Shown here: piece by piece, positions 18,644 through 26,011 of the stretch | How the letters are laid out: every line of letters begins with the position of its first letter | Numbering within the stretch: position 1 is the first letter of the stretch | The notes under the pieces: model-generated | Databases searched by the model: none | What the model was told of the DNA's origin: nothing | What the model saw: the letters and a program-made list of their open reading frames with translations, nothing else | NCBI GenBank assembly: GCA_964406445.1 | Contig: CAYORU010000032.1 | Coordinates: forward strand, 1 to 41,787 | Source of the DNA: SG8-30 sp964406445 | GTDB taxonomy: Bacteria > Pseudomonadota > Gammaproteobacteria > Steroidobacterales > Steroidobacteraceae | Direction: 5' to 3' | Length of the DNA stretch: 41,787 bases | Position numbers and translations under genes: made by a program

Positions 18644-18973
18644 TCAGCCGCGCGGCTCGGCCGCCGCCGTGCCGGTCGCGGCCAGGCTCAGCTCGCGCTG
18701 GCCGACGATCGTCAGTTCCGACAGCCGCGGCAGCTCGGCCGCGACGCTCCCCGGCAGGGTCGCGAGGCGTGACGCGCTGACCACCAACTCCGGCAGCGCC
18801 GCCAGCGGCTCGCCACCGACGCTGAGCGGAACGAGCTCGCCGAGCTCGACCCGGCCGGCCGGCACCGCGCCCGCGTGGCCGCGCTCCATGACGAGACCCG
18901 ACAGACCGACGACGACCACCGCCGCGACCGCGCTGAGCGACCGGGTGGCACCGCGAGTGAAGTAGGTGAACAT
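18644..18973 (-). CDS. Small exported protein with two TonB-box-like segments (paralogue 1)
   Basis: A 109-aa protein of a family I do not recognise. The N-terminus is basic then hydrophobic (residues about 12-27), so it is a signal peptide or anchor. GHAGAVPAGRVELGEL follows, then two conserved segments, LPELVVSASRL and ELPRLSELTIVGQR. Both resemble the E-(L/I)-V-V-(T/S)-A or IVVxGQR sequences found at the start of TonB-dependent receptors. About half the positions match the protein at 29591-29923 in an ungapped alignment. The ribosome site AAGGAGA lies a few bases before the ATG, and the 12 bases before the start are nearly the same in both genes. It is the first gene behind the sigma-54 promoter and heads the MacB-type export operon. 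Confidence 0.8.
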   Translation of the reverse strand: MFTYFTRGATRSLSAVAAVVVVGLSGLVMERGHAGAVPAGRVELGELVPLSVGGEPLAALPELVVSASRLATLPGSVAAELPRLSELTIVGQRELSLAATGTAAAEPRG

Positions 18974-19036
18974 GGCTGTCTCCTTTGTCCTGTCCGGCGG
19001 GATCTGGACGTCCAGTCCCTCTTGGCCAGTTACAAA

Positions 19037-19051
19037 GCAAGCACCGTGCCA
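19037..19051 (-). promoter_or_regulatory. Sigma-54 (-24/-12) promoter of the export/two-component operon
   Basis: The minus strand reads TGGCAC (19051-19046), N5 GGTGC, then TTGC (19040-19037), followed by TT. This matches the sigma-54 consensus TGGCAC-N5-TTGC with GG and GC dinucleotides correctly spaced. The predicted start is near 19025, about 50 nt before the small protein gene. The operon encodes an NtrC-type activator, which supports a functional site. Confidence 0.8.
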
Positions 19052-19138
19052 GCCCGTCCTCCTAGAAGGAAAGATCAATTAAATCAGTCGGTTGAATAAA
19101 GTCCCCAGTGGAGAGCGGGCAAGGCCGGGGCTTGGCCT

Positions 19139-19181
19139 GTCCCGGACGCGGGACGGCGGGCACGTTCGTTTTCCCGAAAAC
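19139..19181. promoter_or_regulatory. Candidate upstream activator sites (two palindromes)
   Basis: Two short inverted repeats lie about 100-140 bp upstream of the sigma-54 promoter: GTCCCG-N4-CGGGAC (19139-19154) and GTTTTC-CC-GAAAAC (19168-19181). The distance suits enhancer sites of an NtrC-family activator, but neither is tied to a known motif. The rest of the 248-bp gap (18974-19221) holds nothing else recognised. Confidence 0.4.
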
Positions 19182-19221
19182 GGGATCGGCGGCCGGCCGC
19201 AGCCCGGCCCTCGCGGGAATT

Positions 19222-20031
19222 TCAGCCCGCCGCGGGCGCGGGGGCGGCCCGGCCGGCCGGGTCCTCCTCCTCGCGGCGGATCATCTCGCCGGCGAGCGCC
19301 AGGTAAGCGAGCGCGCCGCGCGACTCCTTGTCGTGGAACATGGCCGGCACGCCGAAGCTCGGCGCCTCGGCGAGGCGGACGTTGCGCGGGATGATGGTGC
19401 GGAACACCTTGTCGCCGAAATGCTCGATCAGCTGCGCGGCGACCTCGTTGGCGAGGTTGTTACGCGGATCGAACATCGTGCGCAGGATGCCCTCGACCGA
19501 GAGCCGCGGGTTGACGCTGTCGCGCACCTGCTCGATGGTCGAGATGAGCCCCGAGAGTCCCTCGAGCGCGTAGTACTCGCACTGCATCGGAATCAGCACG
19601 GAATCGGCCGCGGTGAGCGCGTTGAGCGTGAGAATGTTGAGCGCGGGGGGGCAGTCGATGACGATCACGTCGTAGCGCAGGCGCAGCGGCGCGATGGCCT
19701 GCTCGAGGCGGTGCTCGCGGCCGGCGGCGGCGTTCAGCAGCTGCACCTCGGCCGCGGTGAGGTCCTGGTTGCCGGGCATCAGGTCGAAGCCGCCGGGATC
19801 GATCGCGACGATCGCCGCCTCGGCCACCGCATCGCCGAGCAGCACGTCCACCACCGAGCGCTCGAGGAGGCGCTTGTCGACGCCGCAGCCCATGGTGGCG
19901 TTGCCCTGCGGGTCGAGGTCGATCAGCAGCAGCTTGCGGCGCGTGGCGGCGAGCGACGCGGCGAGATTGACGGCGGTGGTGGTCTTGCCGACCCCGCCCT
20001 TCTGGTTGGCGACTGCGATGACGCGCTTCAT
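19222..20031 (-). CDS. parA: Chromosome partitioning ATPase ParA (Soj)
   Basis: A 269-aa ParA ATPase that forms DNA-bound dimers and is stimulated by ParB. The deviant Walker A KGGVGKTT (11-18) with its signature lysine is followed by the DLDPQGNAT switch region and the Walker B segment VIVIDCPPAL. The length is that of chromosomal Soj (about 260 aa), without the N-terminal DNA-binding extension of plasmid ParA. The C-terminus ends in an alanine/proline tail. There is no clear ribosome site. parB, normally next to it, is at 11445-12356. Confidence 0.95.
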   Translation of the reverse strand: MKRVIAVANQKGGVGKTTTAVNLAASLAATRRKLLLIDLDPQGNATMGCGVDKRLLERSVVDVLLGDAVAEAAIVAIDPGGFDLMPGNQDLTAAEVQLLNAAAGREHRLEQAIAPLRLRYDVIVIDCPPALNILTLNALTAADSVLIPMQCEYYALEGLSGLISTIEQVRDSVNPRLSVEGILRTMFDPRNNLANEVAAQLIEHFGDKVFRTIIPRNVRLAEAPSFGVPAMFHDKESRGALAYLALAGEMIRREEEDPAGRAAPAPAAG

Positions 20032-20106
20032 GGGGACGGGCAGATTGCAGCAGCCGCCGCGCGGCGTCCAGCCCGCGAGGCTGTGCCCGTTGCGGCGCCG
20101 CAGCCG

Positions 20107-20206
20107 GGATCCGGGCGTTGCGGCTTTCTTGGCTGAGCCTCGCGCGCGGGCAGGATCCGGGCGTAACGGTTTTCTCGGCTGAGCCTAGCGCGCGGGCGGG
20201 ATCCGG
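20107..20206. repeat. Two tandem 46-bp repeats plus partial third (group A)
   Basis: Units 20107-20152 and 20153-20198 are imperfect copies. Each begins GGATCCGGGCGT, carries GGCTGAGCCT in the middle and ends CGCGCGGGC. A third GGATCCGG begins at 20199. They lie between parA and rsmG and face the group B repeats in opposite orientation. Confidence 0.88.
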
Positions 20207-20427
20207 CCTGGACCACCACTTCGCTCGCGCAGTCGGAACTTACGCGCTCGCTCCGGGTGGTCCTGGCCACCTCGCCCGCGCGCAGTAAGCGAACGCCCGA
20301 TTCGGCACAGCCCGACTCGGGCGAAGCCGCTCGCGCCGCGGCCGAGGTGGCGGGGGGCCCCGCAGCCGAGCGGATCAGCGGAGCGAGCCAGGGCGAGCGG
20401 AGCAGCGAGGCGAGGAGTGCCCCCCAG
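20207..20427. other. Structured non-coding spacer between opposed repeats
   Basis: A 221-bp stretch without a convincing gene. It contains short inverted pairs (GGACCACC with GGTGGTCC; GCCCGA-CT-CGGGC; GGGGGGC with GCCCCCC) and a degenerate GCGAG-CGGAGC pattern. Together with the opposed 46-bp repeats it looks like a palindromic, possibly MITE-like element. Confidence 0.5.
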
Positions 20428-20528
20428 CCGGATCCCGGCCGCGGCGCAGGCACCAGCCGACATGGGCAATACCGCCGGATCCCGGCCGCGGCGCAGGCAC
20501 GACCGACTCAGGCACTACCGCCGGATCC
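20428..20528. repeat. Two tandem 46/47-bp repeats in opposite orientation (group B)
   Basis: Units start at 20428 and 20475 with CCGGATCCCGGCCGCGGCGC, and a further CCGGATCC is at 20521. Read on the minus strand they begin GGATCCGGCGGTA and end GCGCCGCGGCCG, which resembles group A in its ends but not its middle. The right-hand units extend into the 3' end of rsmG. Confidence 0.85.
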
Positions 20529-21158
20529 CGCCCGCGCGAGTTCGACGAGGTGGCGCTCGGCCTCGAGGCCCGGCACTTCGAGACGATGAACCGCGACGAC
20601 CCGCCAGCCGCGCGGGACCGCGGCGAGCTCCGCCTCGGGGTACTGGCCCTTCATCGCGAGCATGCGCCCGCCTCGCGCGCACAGGTGGCCCGCGAAGCGG
20701 ATGAACTCGGGCAGCTTGCCGAGCGCGCGGCAGACCACCGCGTCGAACGGCCGCGGCGGCTTCCAGACCTCGGCGCGCGCGTTGACCACCTCGACGTTCG
20801 CCAGAGCGAGCGCGCCTGCCGCGTGCTCGACGAAGCGCGCCTTCTTCGCCGTCGCCTCGACGAGCGTGAAGCGCCTGTCCGGGTTCACCACCGAGAGCGG
20901 CAGGCCCGGGAAGCCCGGCCCCGTGCCCACGTCGACGATCCGCGCGCCGCGCAGGAAAGGGTGCACCGCCAGCGAGTCCAGCAGGTGCTTGCGCACCATC
21001 TCGGCCGGCTCGCGGATCGCGGTGAGGTTGAAGCGCCCGTTCCACTCCTCGAGCTCGGCCACCAAACGCAGGAGCTTGCCGCGCTGCGCGGCGTCGAGCG
21101 GCACGCCGAGCGCAGCGGCGCCGGCTTCGAGCAGCGAATCGAGGTCGGAGGAAGACAC
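20508..21158 (-). CDS. rsmG: 16S rRNA (guanine527-N7)-methyltransferase RsmG
   Basis: About 216 aa from GTG 21158. RsmG (GidB) uses S-adenosylmethionine to methylate G527 of 16S rRNA. Visible family features are WNGRFNLTAIREPAEMVRKHLLDSL near the N-terminus, the SAM-binding loop VDVGTGPGFPGLPL and the later VVCRALGKLPEF segment. An in-frame TTG at 21218 would add 20 residues without family similarity. The last residues (ARAGSGGSA) are encoded within the 46-bp repeat cluster, so the C-terminus has probably been replaced by repeat sequence. In many bacteria rsmG lies directly before parA and parB, as the order here still suggests. Confidence 0.94.
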   Translation of the reverse strand: MSSSDLDSLLEAGAAALGVPLDAAQRGKLLRLVAELEEWNGRFNLTAIREPAEMVRKHLLDSLAVHPFLRGARIVDVGTGPGFPGLPLSVVNPDRRFTLVEATAKKARFVEHAAGALALANVEVVNARAEVWKPPRPFDAVVCRALGKLPEFIRFAGHLCARGGRMLAMKGQYPEAELAAVPRGWRVVAVHRLEVPGLEAERHLVELARAGSGGSA

Positions 21159-21244
21159 GCGGCGGACCTGCAGTTGGGCGTTGGCCGCCCATCCTGCCCG
21201 GAATGCCGCGCGCGTCAATCCGGCGGTCGACTCGGCAGGCGCGC

Positions 21245-21463
21245 TCAGCCCGGGACGTGCCTCGCCAGCCGCCGGACGAGGTTCTCCACCCTGACCGCGC
21301 CCTCCTCCGAGCGCGCCAGCTCCAGGGGCACGGAGCCGTCGAGGTCCGGGTTCGGCGTCATGAAGAACTGCTCGATCGCGTCCTCGTCTTCCCAGAGCGA
21401 CTCCACCAGGTCGATGACGCGCGCCAGCGGACCCGTCGCGGCGATCTTCTCCTCGCGGTACAT
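21245..21463 (-). CDS. Antitoxin Xre/MbcA/ParS toxin-binding domain-like protein
   Basis: A 72-aa protein. Its C-terminal half (FFMTPNPDLDGSVPLELA, then EEGAVRVENLVRRLAR) resembles the toxin-binding domain of Xre/MbcA/ParS antitoxins (DUF2384), where TPNPxLxGxxPLELL and a following EGAxxVExLL helix are typical. The N-terminal DNA-binding Xre domain is missing, and no RES-domain toxin gene lies next to it. GGGAGG sits 6 nt before the ATG, an excellent ribosome site, so it is probably expressed. It may be an orphan that regulates a toxin elsewhere or a domain with another use. Confidence 0.65.
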   Translation of the reverse strand: MYREEKIAATGPLARVIDLVESLWEDEDAIEQFFMTPNPDLDGSVPLELARSEEGAVRVENLVRRLARHVPG

Positions 21464-21500
21464 GGCAGCCTCCCGGTCGAGCGGGCCCTGGGGCCGGGCC

Positions 21501-22490
21501 CTAGCCGATCTGGACGACCGTCCGCCCGCTGACGCGGCCCTCGAGGTAGTCGGGGAAGGCCGCGGGCAGCTCGTCGAACCCGATCGTCCTCGCCAACAGA
21601 CTACCGAAATCCCGCGGCTTGAGGTCTGTGGAAATCCGCCGCCAGATGGCGAGCCTCAGCTCGCGCGGCGTCGCCGAGGAATTGATGCCGAGCAGGTTGA
21701 CGCCCCGCAGGATGAACGGCATCACCGTGGTCTCGAGCTTCGGGCTGCCGGCCAGGCCGATGCTCGCGATGTTGCCCCAGTAGTCCACGGTGCGGGTGAG
21801 CCAGGCCAGCATCTCGCCGCCGACGTTGTCCACCGCGCCGGCCCATAGCGCCTTCTCGAGCGGCCGCCTGCCGTAGTCGATGTCCTGCCGGCGCAGGATC
21901 CGCGCGGCGCCGAGCCCGCCGAGCCACGCGTCGCGTTGGGGCTTGCCGCTCACCGCCGCCACCTCGTAGCCACGCGTCGCGAGCATGCTGACCGCGATGC
22001 AGCCGACGCCGCCGGTCGCGCCGGTCACGACGATCGGGCCCTTGCCCGGCGACTGGCCGTTGTGCTCCATGCGGTGGATCGCGAGCGCCGCAGTGAAGCC
22101 CGCGGTGCCGAGCGTCATGGCATCCTGCAGCGAAAGGCCGGCCGGCAGCGGGATGACCGAGTCGCCGGCGACCCGCGCGACCTCGGCGTAGCCGCCGTCG
22201 AAGGTCTCGCTCAGGTTGCAGCCGGTGACCAGCACCGGATCGCCCTTCGAATAGCGCGCGTCGGCGGACGAGATCACCTCGCCGGCGAGGTCGATGCCGC
22301 CGTTCAGCGGATAGGTCCTGAGGATCTTGCCGGCGCCGGTCGCGGCCAGCGCGTCCTTGTAGTTGATGCTGGAGAAGCGGACGCGGATCACCACCTCGCC
22401 GGCGGTGAGCTGGTCGACGGTCAGCCGCTCGAAGCGCGCGGCCACGCCGTCGCCCTGCTGGTGGATCCGGAAGGCCTTGAAGGATTCCAT
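21501..22490 (-). CDS. acuI: YhdH/AcuI-type NADPH quinone oxidoreductase (acrylyl-CoA reductase-like)
   Basis: A 329-aa MDR-superfamily oxidoreductase of the YhdH/YhfP group, which includes acrylyl-CoA reductase AcuI. The GroES-like N-terminal domain carries INYKDALAATGAGKILRTYP and GGIDLAGEV. The Rossmann motif is VTGATGGVGCIAVSML, followed by a GKPQRDAWLGGLGA segment, as in AcuI. There are no zinc ligands. The length is normal for the family. The start at 22490 (MESFKAFRI) was chosen for its match to family starts and the upstream GGAG. Substrate assignment is uncertain; the family name is firm. Confidence 0.85.
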   Translation of the reverse strand: MESFKAFRIHQQGDGVAARFERLTVDQLTAGEVVIRVRFSSINYKDALAATGAGKILRTYPLNGGIDLAGEVISSADARYSKGDPVLVTGCNLSETFDGGYAEVARVAGDSVIPLPAGLSLQDAMTLGTAGFTAALAIHRMEHNGQSPGKGPIVVTGATGGVGCIAVSMLATRGYEVAAVSGKPQRDAWLGGLGAARILRRQDIDYGRRPLEKALWAGAVDNVGGEMLAWLTRTVDYWGNIASIGLAGSPKLETTVMPFILRGVNLLGINSSATPRELRLAIWRRISTDLKPRDFGSLLARTIGFDELPAAFPDYLEGRVSGRTVVQIG

Positions 22491-22548
22491 CGCCTGCTCC
22501 CGCCCGCTGGCTGCGAGCCGACAGGCTCGCGGCGACGGCGAGGCGCTG

Positions 22549-23499
22549 TCAAGCCGCCCGGTCGAGCCAGTGCTCGAGGCCCTGCACGTTGAGCTCGACG
22601 TCGCCGTCCAGCAGCTCACGGCGCGCGGCCGCGTCGCCCCGGTAGCCGTGCTCGTCGAGCCAGCCGCAGAGCATGCGGAACATCTCCTCGCGCATCCGGG
22701 CGCCGCGATCCGTTGCGTGCTGCAGGTCCCGCGCGAGACGCACGAAGGCGGCGACGCGCTGCTTCAACTCGCGGCCGAGCCGCTCCACCTCGGTGATCTC
22801 GCCGTAGTGCGTCAGGTAGATGGCCTTCGGCCGGTAGGCGAGCAGCCGGTCGACGGAGGCGACCAGCGCCTCGGGGTCGAAGTGCACCGGCGTGGTGGTC
22901 GGCAGGATGAAGGCGCGGCCGTCCACGTCGAAGTCGCGGTAGGACAGCCCGAAGGTGTCGCCGGTGAACAGCCGCCGGTGGTCGAGGTCGGCGATGCAGT
23001 AATGGTGCAGGGCGTGGCCCGGCGTGTGGACCAGCTCGAGCGTCCGGCCGCCGAGCGTGATGCGCTCGGCGTCGGCGACGACGTGAACGCGCGCCTCAGG
23101 AACGGGAACGATCTCGCCGTAGAGCGCGTGGTAGCGCGCCTCGCCGTAGACCGCGATCGAGCCGGCGATCAGCTTGGCGGGATCCACGAGGTGGCGCGCC
23201 CCGCGCGGGTGGACCGCGAGGCGCGCCCGCGGCAGGTGGCGCATGAGTTCGCCGGCTCCGCCGGCATGGTCGAGGTGCACGTGCGTGACGAGCACCCAGT
23301 CCACCTGCTCCGGCGCGACGCCGAGCGCGTCGAGTGCGGCGAGCAGGCCCGGCACCGAGTGGCTGGTGCCGGTGTCCACGAACGCGGCCTGGTTGCCGTC
23401 GACGACGAGGTGGCTCGCGTCGAAGCGGGGCCGGACGTAGCCGGTGTCGATCGCGGTGATGCCGTCCGCGTAGCGGGTCAGCTCCGGCGTTGCGGCCAC
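22549..23499 (-). CDS. Metallo-beta-lactamase-fold hydrolase
   Basis: A 316-aa MBL-fold protein, cytoplasmic (no signal peptide). The dinuclear metal motif THVHLDHAGG gives His73, His75, Asp77 and His78. A later HTPGHALHHY supplies another histidine ligand, GDTFGLSY supplies the bridging aspartate, and YLTHYGEI supplies the last histidine. The long C-terminal helical tail (from about 220) resembles that of glyoxalase-like or lactonase-type MBL proteins. The start is GTG 23499. It lies 58 bp before the oxidoreductase gene on the same strand. The substrate is unknown; thioesters and lactones are plausible but unsupported. Confidence 0.85.
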   Translation of the reverse strand: MAATPELTRYADGITAIDTGYVRPRFDASHLVVDGNQAAFVDTGTSHSVPGLLAALDALGVAPEQVDWVLVTHVHLDHAGGAGELMRHLPRARLAVHPRGARHLVDPAKLIAGSIAVYGEARYHALYGEIVPVPEARVHVVADAERITLGGRTLELVHTPGHALHHYCIADLDHRRLFTGDTFGLSYRDFDVDGRAFILPTTTPVHFDPEALVASVDRLLAYRPKAIYLTHYGEITEVERLGRELKQRVAAFVRLARDLQHATDRGARMREEMFRMLCGWLDEHGYRGDAAARRELLDGDVELNVQGLEHWLDRAA

Positions 23500-23522
23500 G
23501 CGCGTGCCCGGCGGCGCGCCGC

Positions 23523-24140
23523 TCAGCGCGCGGCGCGCGGCGTGTACAGGCCCGGCTGGCTCGCGAAGTACGCCGACAGCGCGCGGATGTCGGCGTCCGT
23601 GAGCGCCGCCGCGAAGCCGTTCATGATCGCGTTCTGGCGCTTGCCGGAGCGATAGTCGCGCAATGCCTGGCGCAGGTAGTCCTCGTACTGGCCGGCGAGC
23701 GTCGGGTACTCGGGCAGGATGCCGACCCCGTCCGTGCCGTGGCAGGCGACGCAGGCCTGGCCCGAGGCGGGGAGCGTGCCGACCGGCGCAGCCTTGGAGA
23801 CGACCGGCTCCGGGCCCTCGAAATAGGCGGCGATGTCGGCCTTGTCCTGGTCGGAAAGCGTCGCGGCGAGGCCGCGCATGGTCGGGTGCCAGCGGGCCTT
23901 GGCGTCGTACTCGACGAGCGCGGCGACGATGTAGGCCGCGTGCTGGCCGCCGAGCCTGGGCACGGAATAGTTCGGGTAGGCGTTCTTGTAGTTCTCGATG
24001 CCGTGGCAGCCCATGCAGGTATAGGCGAGCTTGCGGCCACGCTCGGCATCGCCCTCGGCGCGCGCCGCCGCGGACAACGACAGCAGTGCGGCCGACAGGA
24101 TCACGGCCGACAGGCCGAATGCCGCGGATCTCGACGCCAT
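23523..24140 (-). CDS. Dihaem cytochrome c (c4-like)
   Basis: A 205-aa exported dihaem cytochrome c, carrying electrons in the periplasm. A Sec signal peptide (residues 1 to about 28, ending AAARA) precedes two haem sites, CMGCH (42-46) and CVACH (130-134). Likely axial methionines are Met88 (HPTMRG) and Met173 (NAIMNGF). The two-domain layout of about 85 residues each is that of cytochrome c4, which usually feeds terminal oxidases. The start at 24138-24140 was chosen for the signal peptide; GGAG is about 9 nt upstream. It is followed 23 bp later by the MBL-fold gene. Confidence 0.9.
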   Translation of the reverse strand: MASRSAAFGLSAVILSAALLSLSAAARAEGDAERGRKLAYTCMGCHGIENYKNAYPNYSVPRLGGQHAAYIVAALVEYDAKARWHPTMRGLAATLSDQDKADIAAYFEGPEPVVSKAAPVGTLPASGQACVACHGTDGVGILPEYPTLAGQYEDYLRQALRDYRSGKRQNAIMNGFAAALTDADIRALSAYFASQPGLYTPRAAR

Positions 24141-24248
24141 GAAAGGATTCTCCGGTCCCAGGGGCGCCCGGGGCGGGCGCAAGCGACCGGCAATACTACG
24201 GGCCGGACGGGCAGAATTCCACCCGCGGCGACCGCGGCCCGGATCCCT

Positions 24249-24728
<480 letters not shown>

Positions 24729-24762
24729 CGTCGCCTCCCTGCCCACGAGCTTGTCACCCGCT

Positions 24763-24782
24763 CGCCATGATGCATCATGGCG
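24763..24782. promoter_or_regulatory. 20-bp perfect palindrome in the gpx-purT divergent gap
   Basis: CGCCATGATG followed by its exact reverse complement CATCATGGCG. It lies 34 bp from the peroxidase start and 28 bp from the purT start, so a bound dimer would cover the promoter region of both. No match to a known operator (PurR, OxyR, OhrR, Fur) is evident. Confidence 0.6.
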
Positions 24783-24810
24783 GCCTTCCGCCAAAGCCAG
24801 GTCCGAAGCC

Positions 24811-26001
24811 ATGACCACGATCGGCACGCCGCTCACGCCCGCCGCGACCCGGCTCATGCTGCTCGGCAGCGGCGAGCTCGGCAAGGAGGTCGCCATCGAG
24901 GCGCAGCGGCTCGGCGTCGAGGTGGTCGCCGTCGATCGCTACCCGGACGCGCCGGCGATGCAGGTGGCGCATCGCTCGCACGTGATCGACATGCTCGACC
25001 CGGCGGCGCTTCGGGCGCTGATCGAGCTCGAGCGTCCCGCGCTCGTGGTGCCGGAGATCGAGGCGATCGCCACCGCCGAGCTGGTGAGGCTCGAGGCGGA
25101 AGGCCAGCGCGTGGTGCCGACCGCGCGTGCCGCGCGCCTGACGATGGACCGCGAGGGCATCCGCCGCCTCGCCGCCGAGCAGCTCGGCCTGCCGACCTCG
25201 CCCTATCGCTTCGCCGACGACGAGGCCGGCTACCGCGCGGCGGTGCGCGCGCTCGGCCTGCCTTGCGTCGTGAAGCCGGTGATGAGTTCCTCCGGCAAGG
25301 GCCAGAGCGTCGTGCGCGCCGAGGCGGACGTCGCCGCGGCCTGGGCCTACGCGCAGTCCGGCGGCCGCGCCGGCGCGGGACGGGTCATCGTCGAGGGCTT
25401 CGTCGCCTTCGACTACGAGATCACGCTGCTCACCGTGCGCCACGCCGGCGGCACCGCGTTCTGCGAGCCCATCGGCCACCTGCAGGTGGACGGTGACTAC
25501 CGCGAGTCCTGGCAGCCGCAGCCGATGAGCGCGGCCGCCCTCGCCGAGTCGCAGCGCATCGCCGCGGCGGTGACCACCGAGCTCGGGGGAACCGGACTGT
25601 TCGGCGTCGAGCTGTTCATCCGCGGCGACGAGGTGTTCTTCAGCGAGGTCAGCCCGCGGCCCCACGACACCGGGCTCGTGACGCTGATCTCGCAGGACCT
25701 GAGCGAGTTCGCGCTGCACCTGCGCGCGATCCTGGGCTTGCCCGTGCCCGCGATCCGCTGCGTCGGCCCGGCCGCCTCCTGCGCCGTCCTGCTCGAGGGA
25801 GAGTCGTCGCAGGTCGCCTTCCACGGCATCGAGGCCGCGCTGGCGGAGCCGGACACCGCGCTGCGCCTGTTCGGCAAGCCGGAGGTCCGCGGCAGGCGCC
25901 GCATGGGCGTGACGCTCGCGCTCGGCGCGACCCTGGAGGAAGCCCGCCGCAAGGCGCGAGCGGCGGCGGACGCGGTGGTGGCCGGCGCGCGGCTCGGCTG
26001 A
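24811..26001 (+). CDS. purT: Formate-dependent phosphoribosylglycinamide formyltransferase
   Basis: A 396-aa ATP-grasp enzyme making formylglycinamide ribonucleotide from GAR, formate and ATP in purine synthesis. The N-terminal GAR-binding region has LMLLGSGELGKEV (about 15-27), followed by VVPEIEAIATAEL (79-91). The ATP-grasp P-loop-like SSSGKGQS is at 159-166, and the metal/catalytic motif FSEVSPRPHDTGLVTL lies in the C-terminal half. The length is normal. ATG 24811 was chosen as the N-terminus with family similarity (MTTIGTPL). It converges with the DUF4097-like gene, with 10 bp between stops. Confidence 0.96.
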   Translation: MTTIGTPLTPAATRLMLLGSGELGKEVAIEAQRLGVEVVAVDRYPDAPAMQVAHRSHVIDMLDPAALRALIELERPALVVPEIEAIATAELVRLEAEGQRVVPTARAARLTMDREGIRRLAAEQLGLPTSPYRFADDEAGYRAAVRALGLPCVVKPVMSSSGKGQSVVRAEADVAAAWAYAQSGGRAGAGRVIVEGFVAFDYEITLLTVRHAGGTAFCEPIGHLQVDGDYRESWQPQPMSAAALAESQRIAAAVTTELGGTGLFGVELFIRGDEVFFSEVSPRPHDTGLVTLISQDLSEFALHLRAILGLPVPAIRCVGPAASCAVLLEGESSQVAFHGIEAALAEPDTALRLFGKPEVRGRRRMGVTLALGATLEEARRKARAAADAVVAGARLG

Positions 26002-26011
26002 CCCCGCGTCC

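Noticed and set aside
19222..21158. parS site or DnaA boxes near the parA/parB locus
   Set aside because: Looked for TGTTTCACGTGAAACA-like and TTATCCACA-like sequences and saw none in the window; origin proximity cannot be shown.
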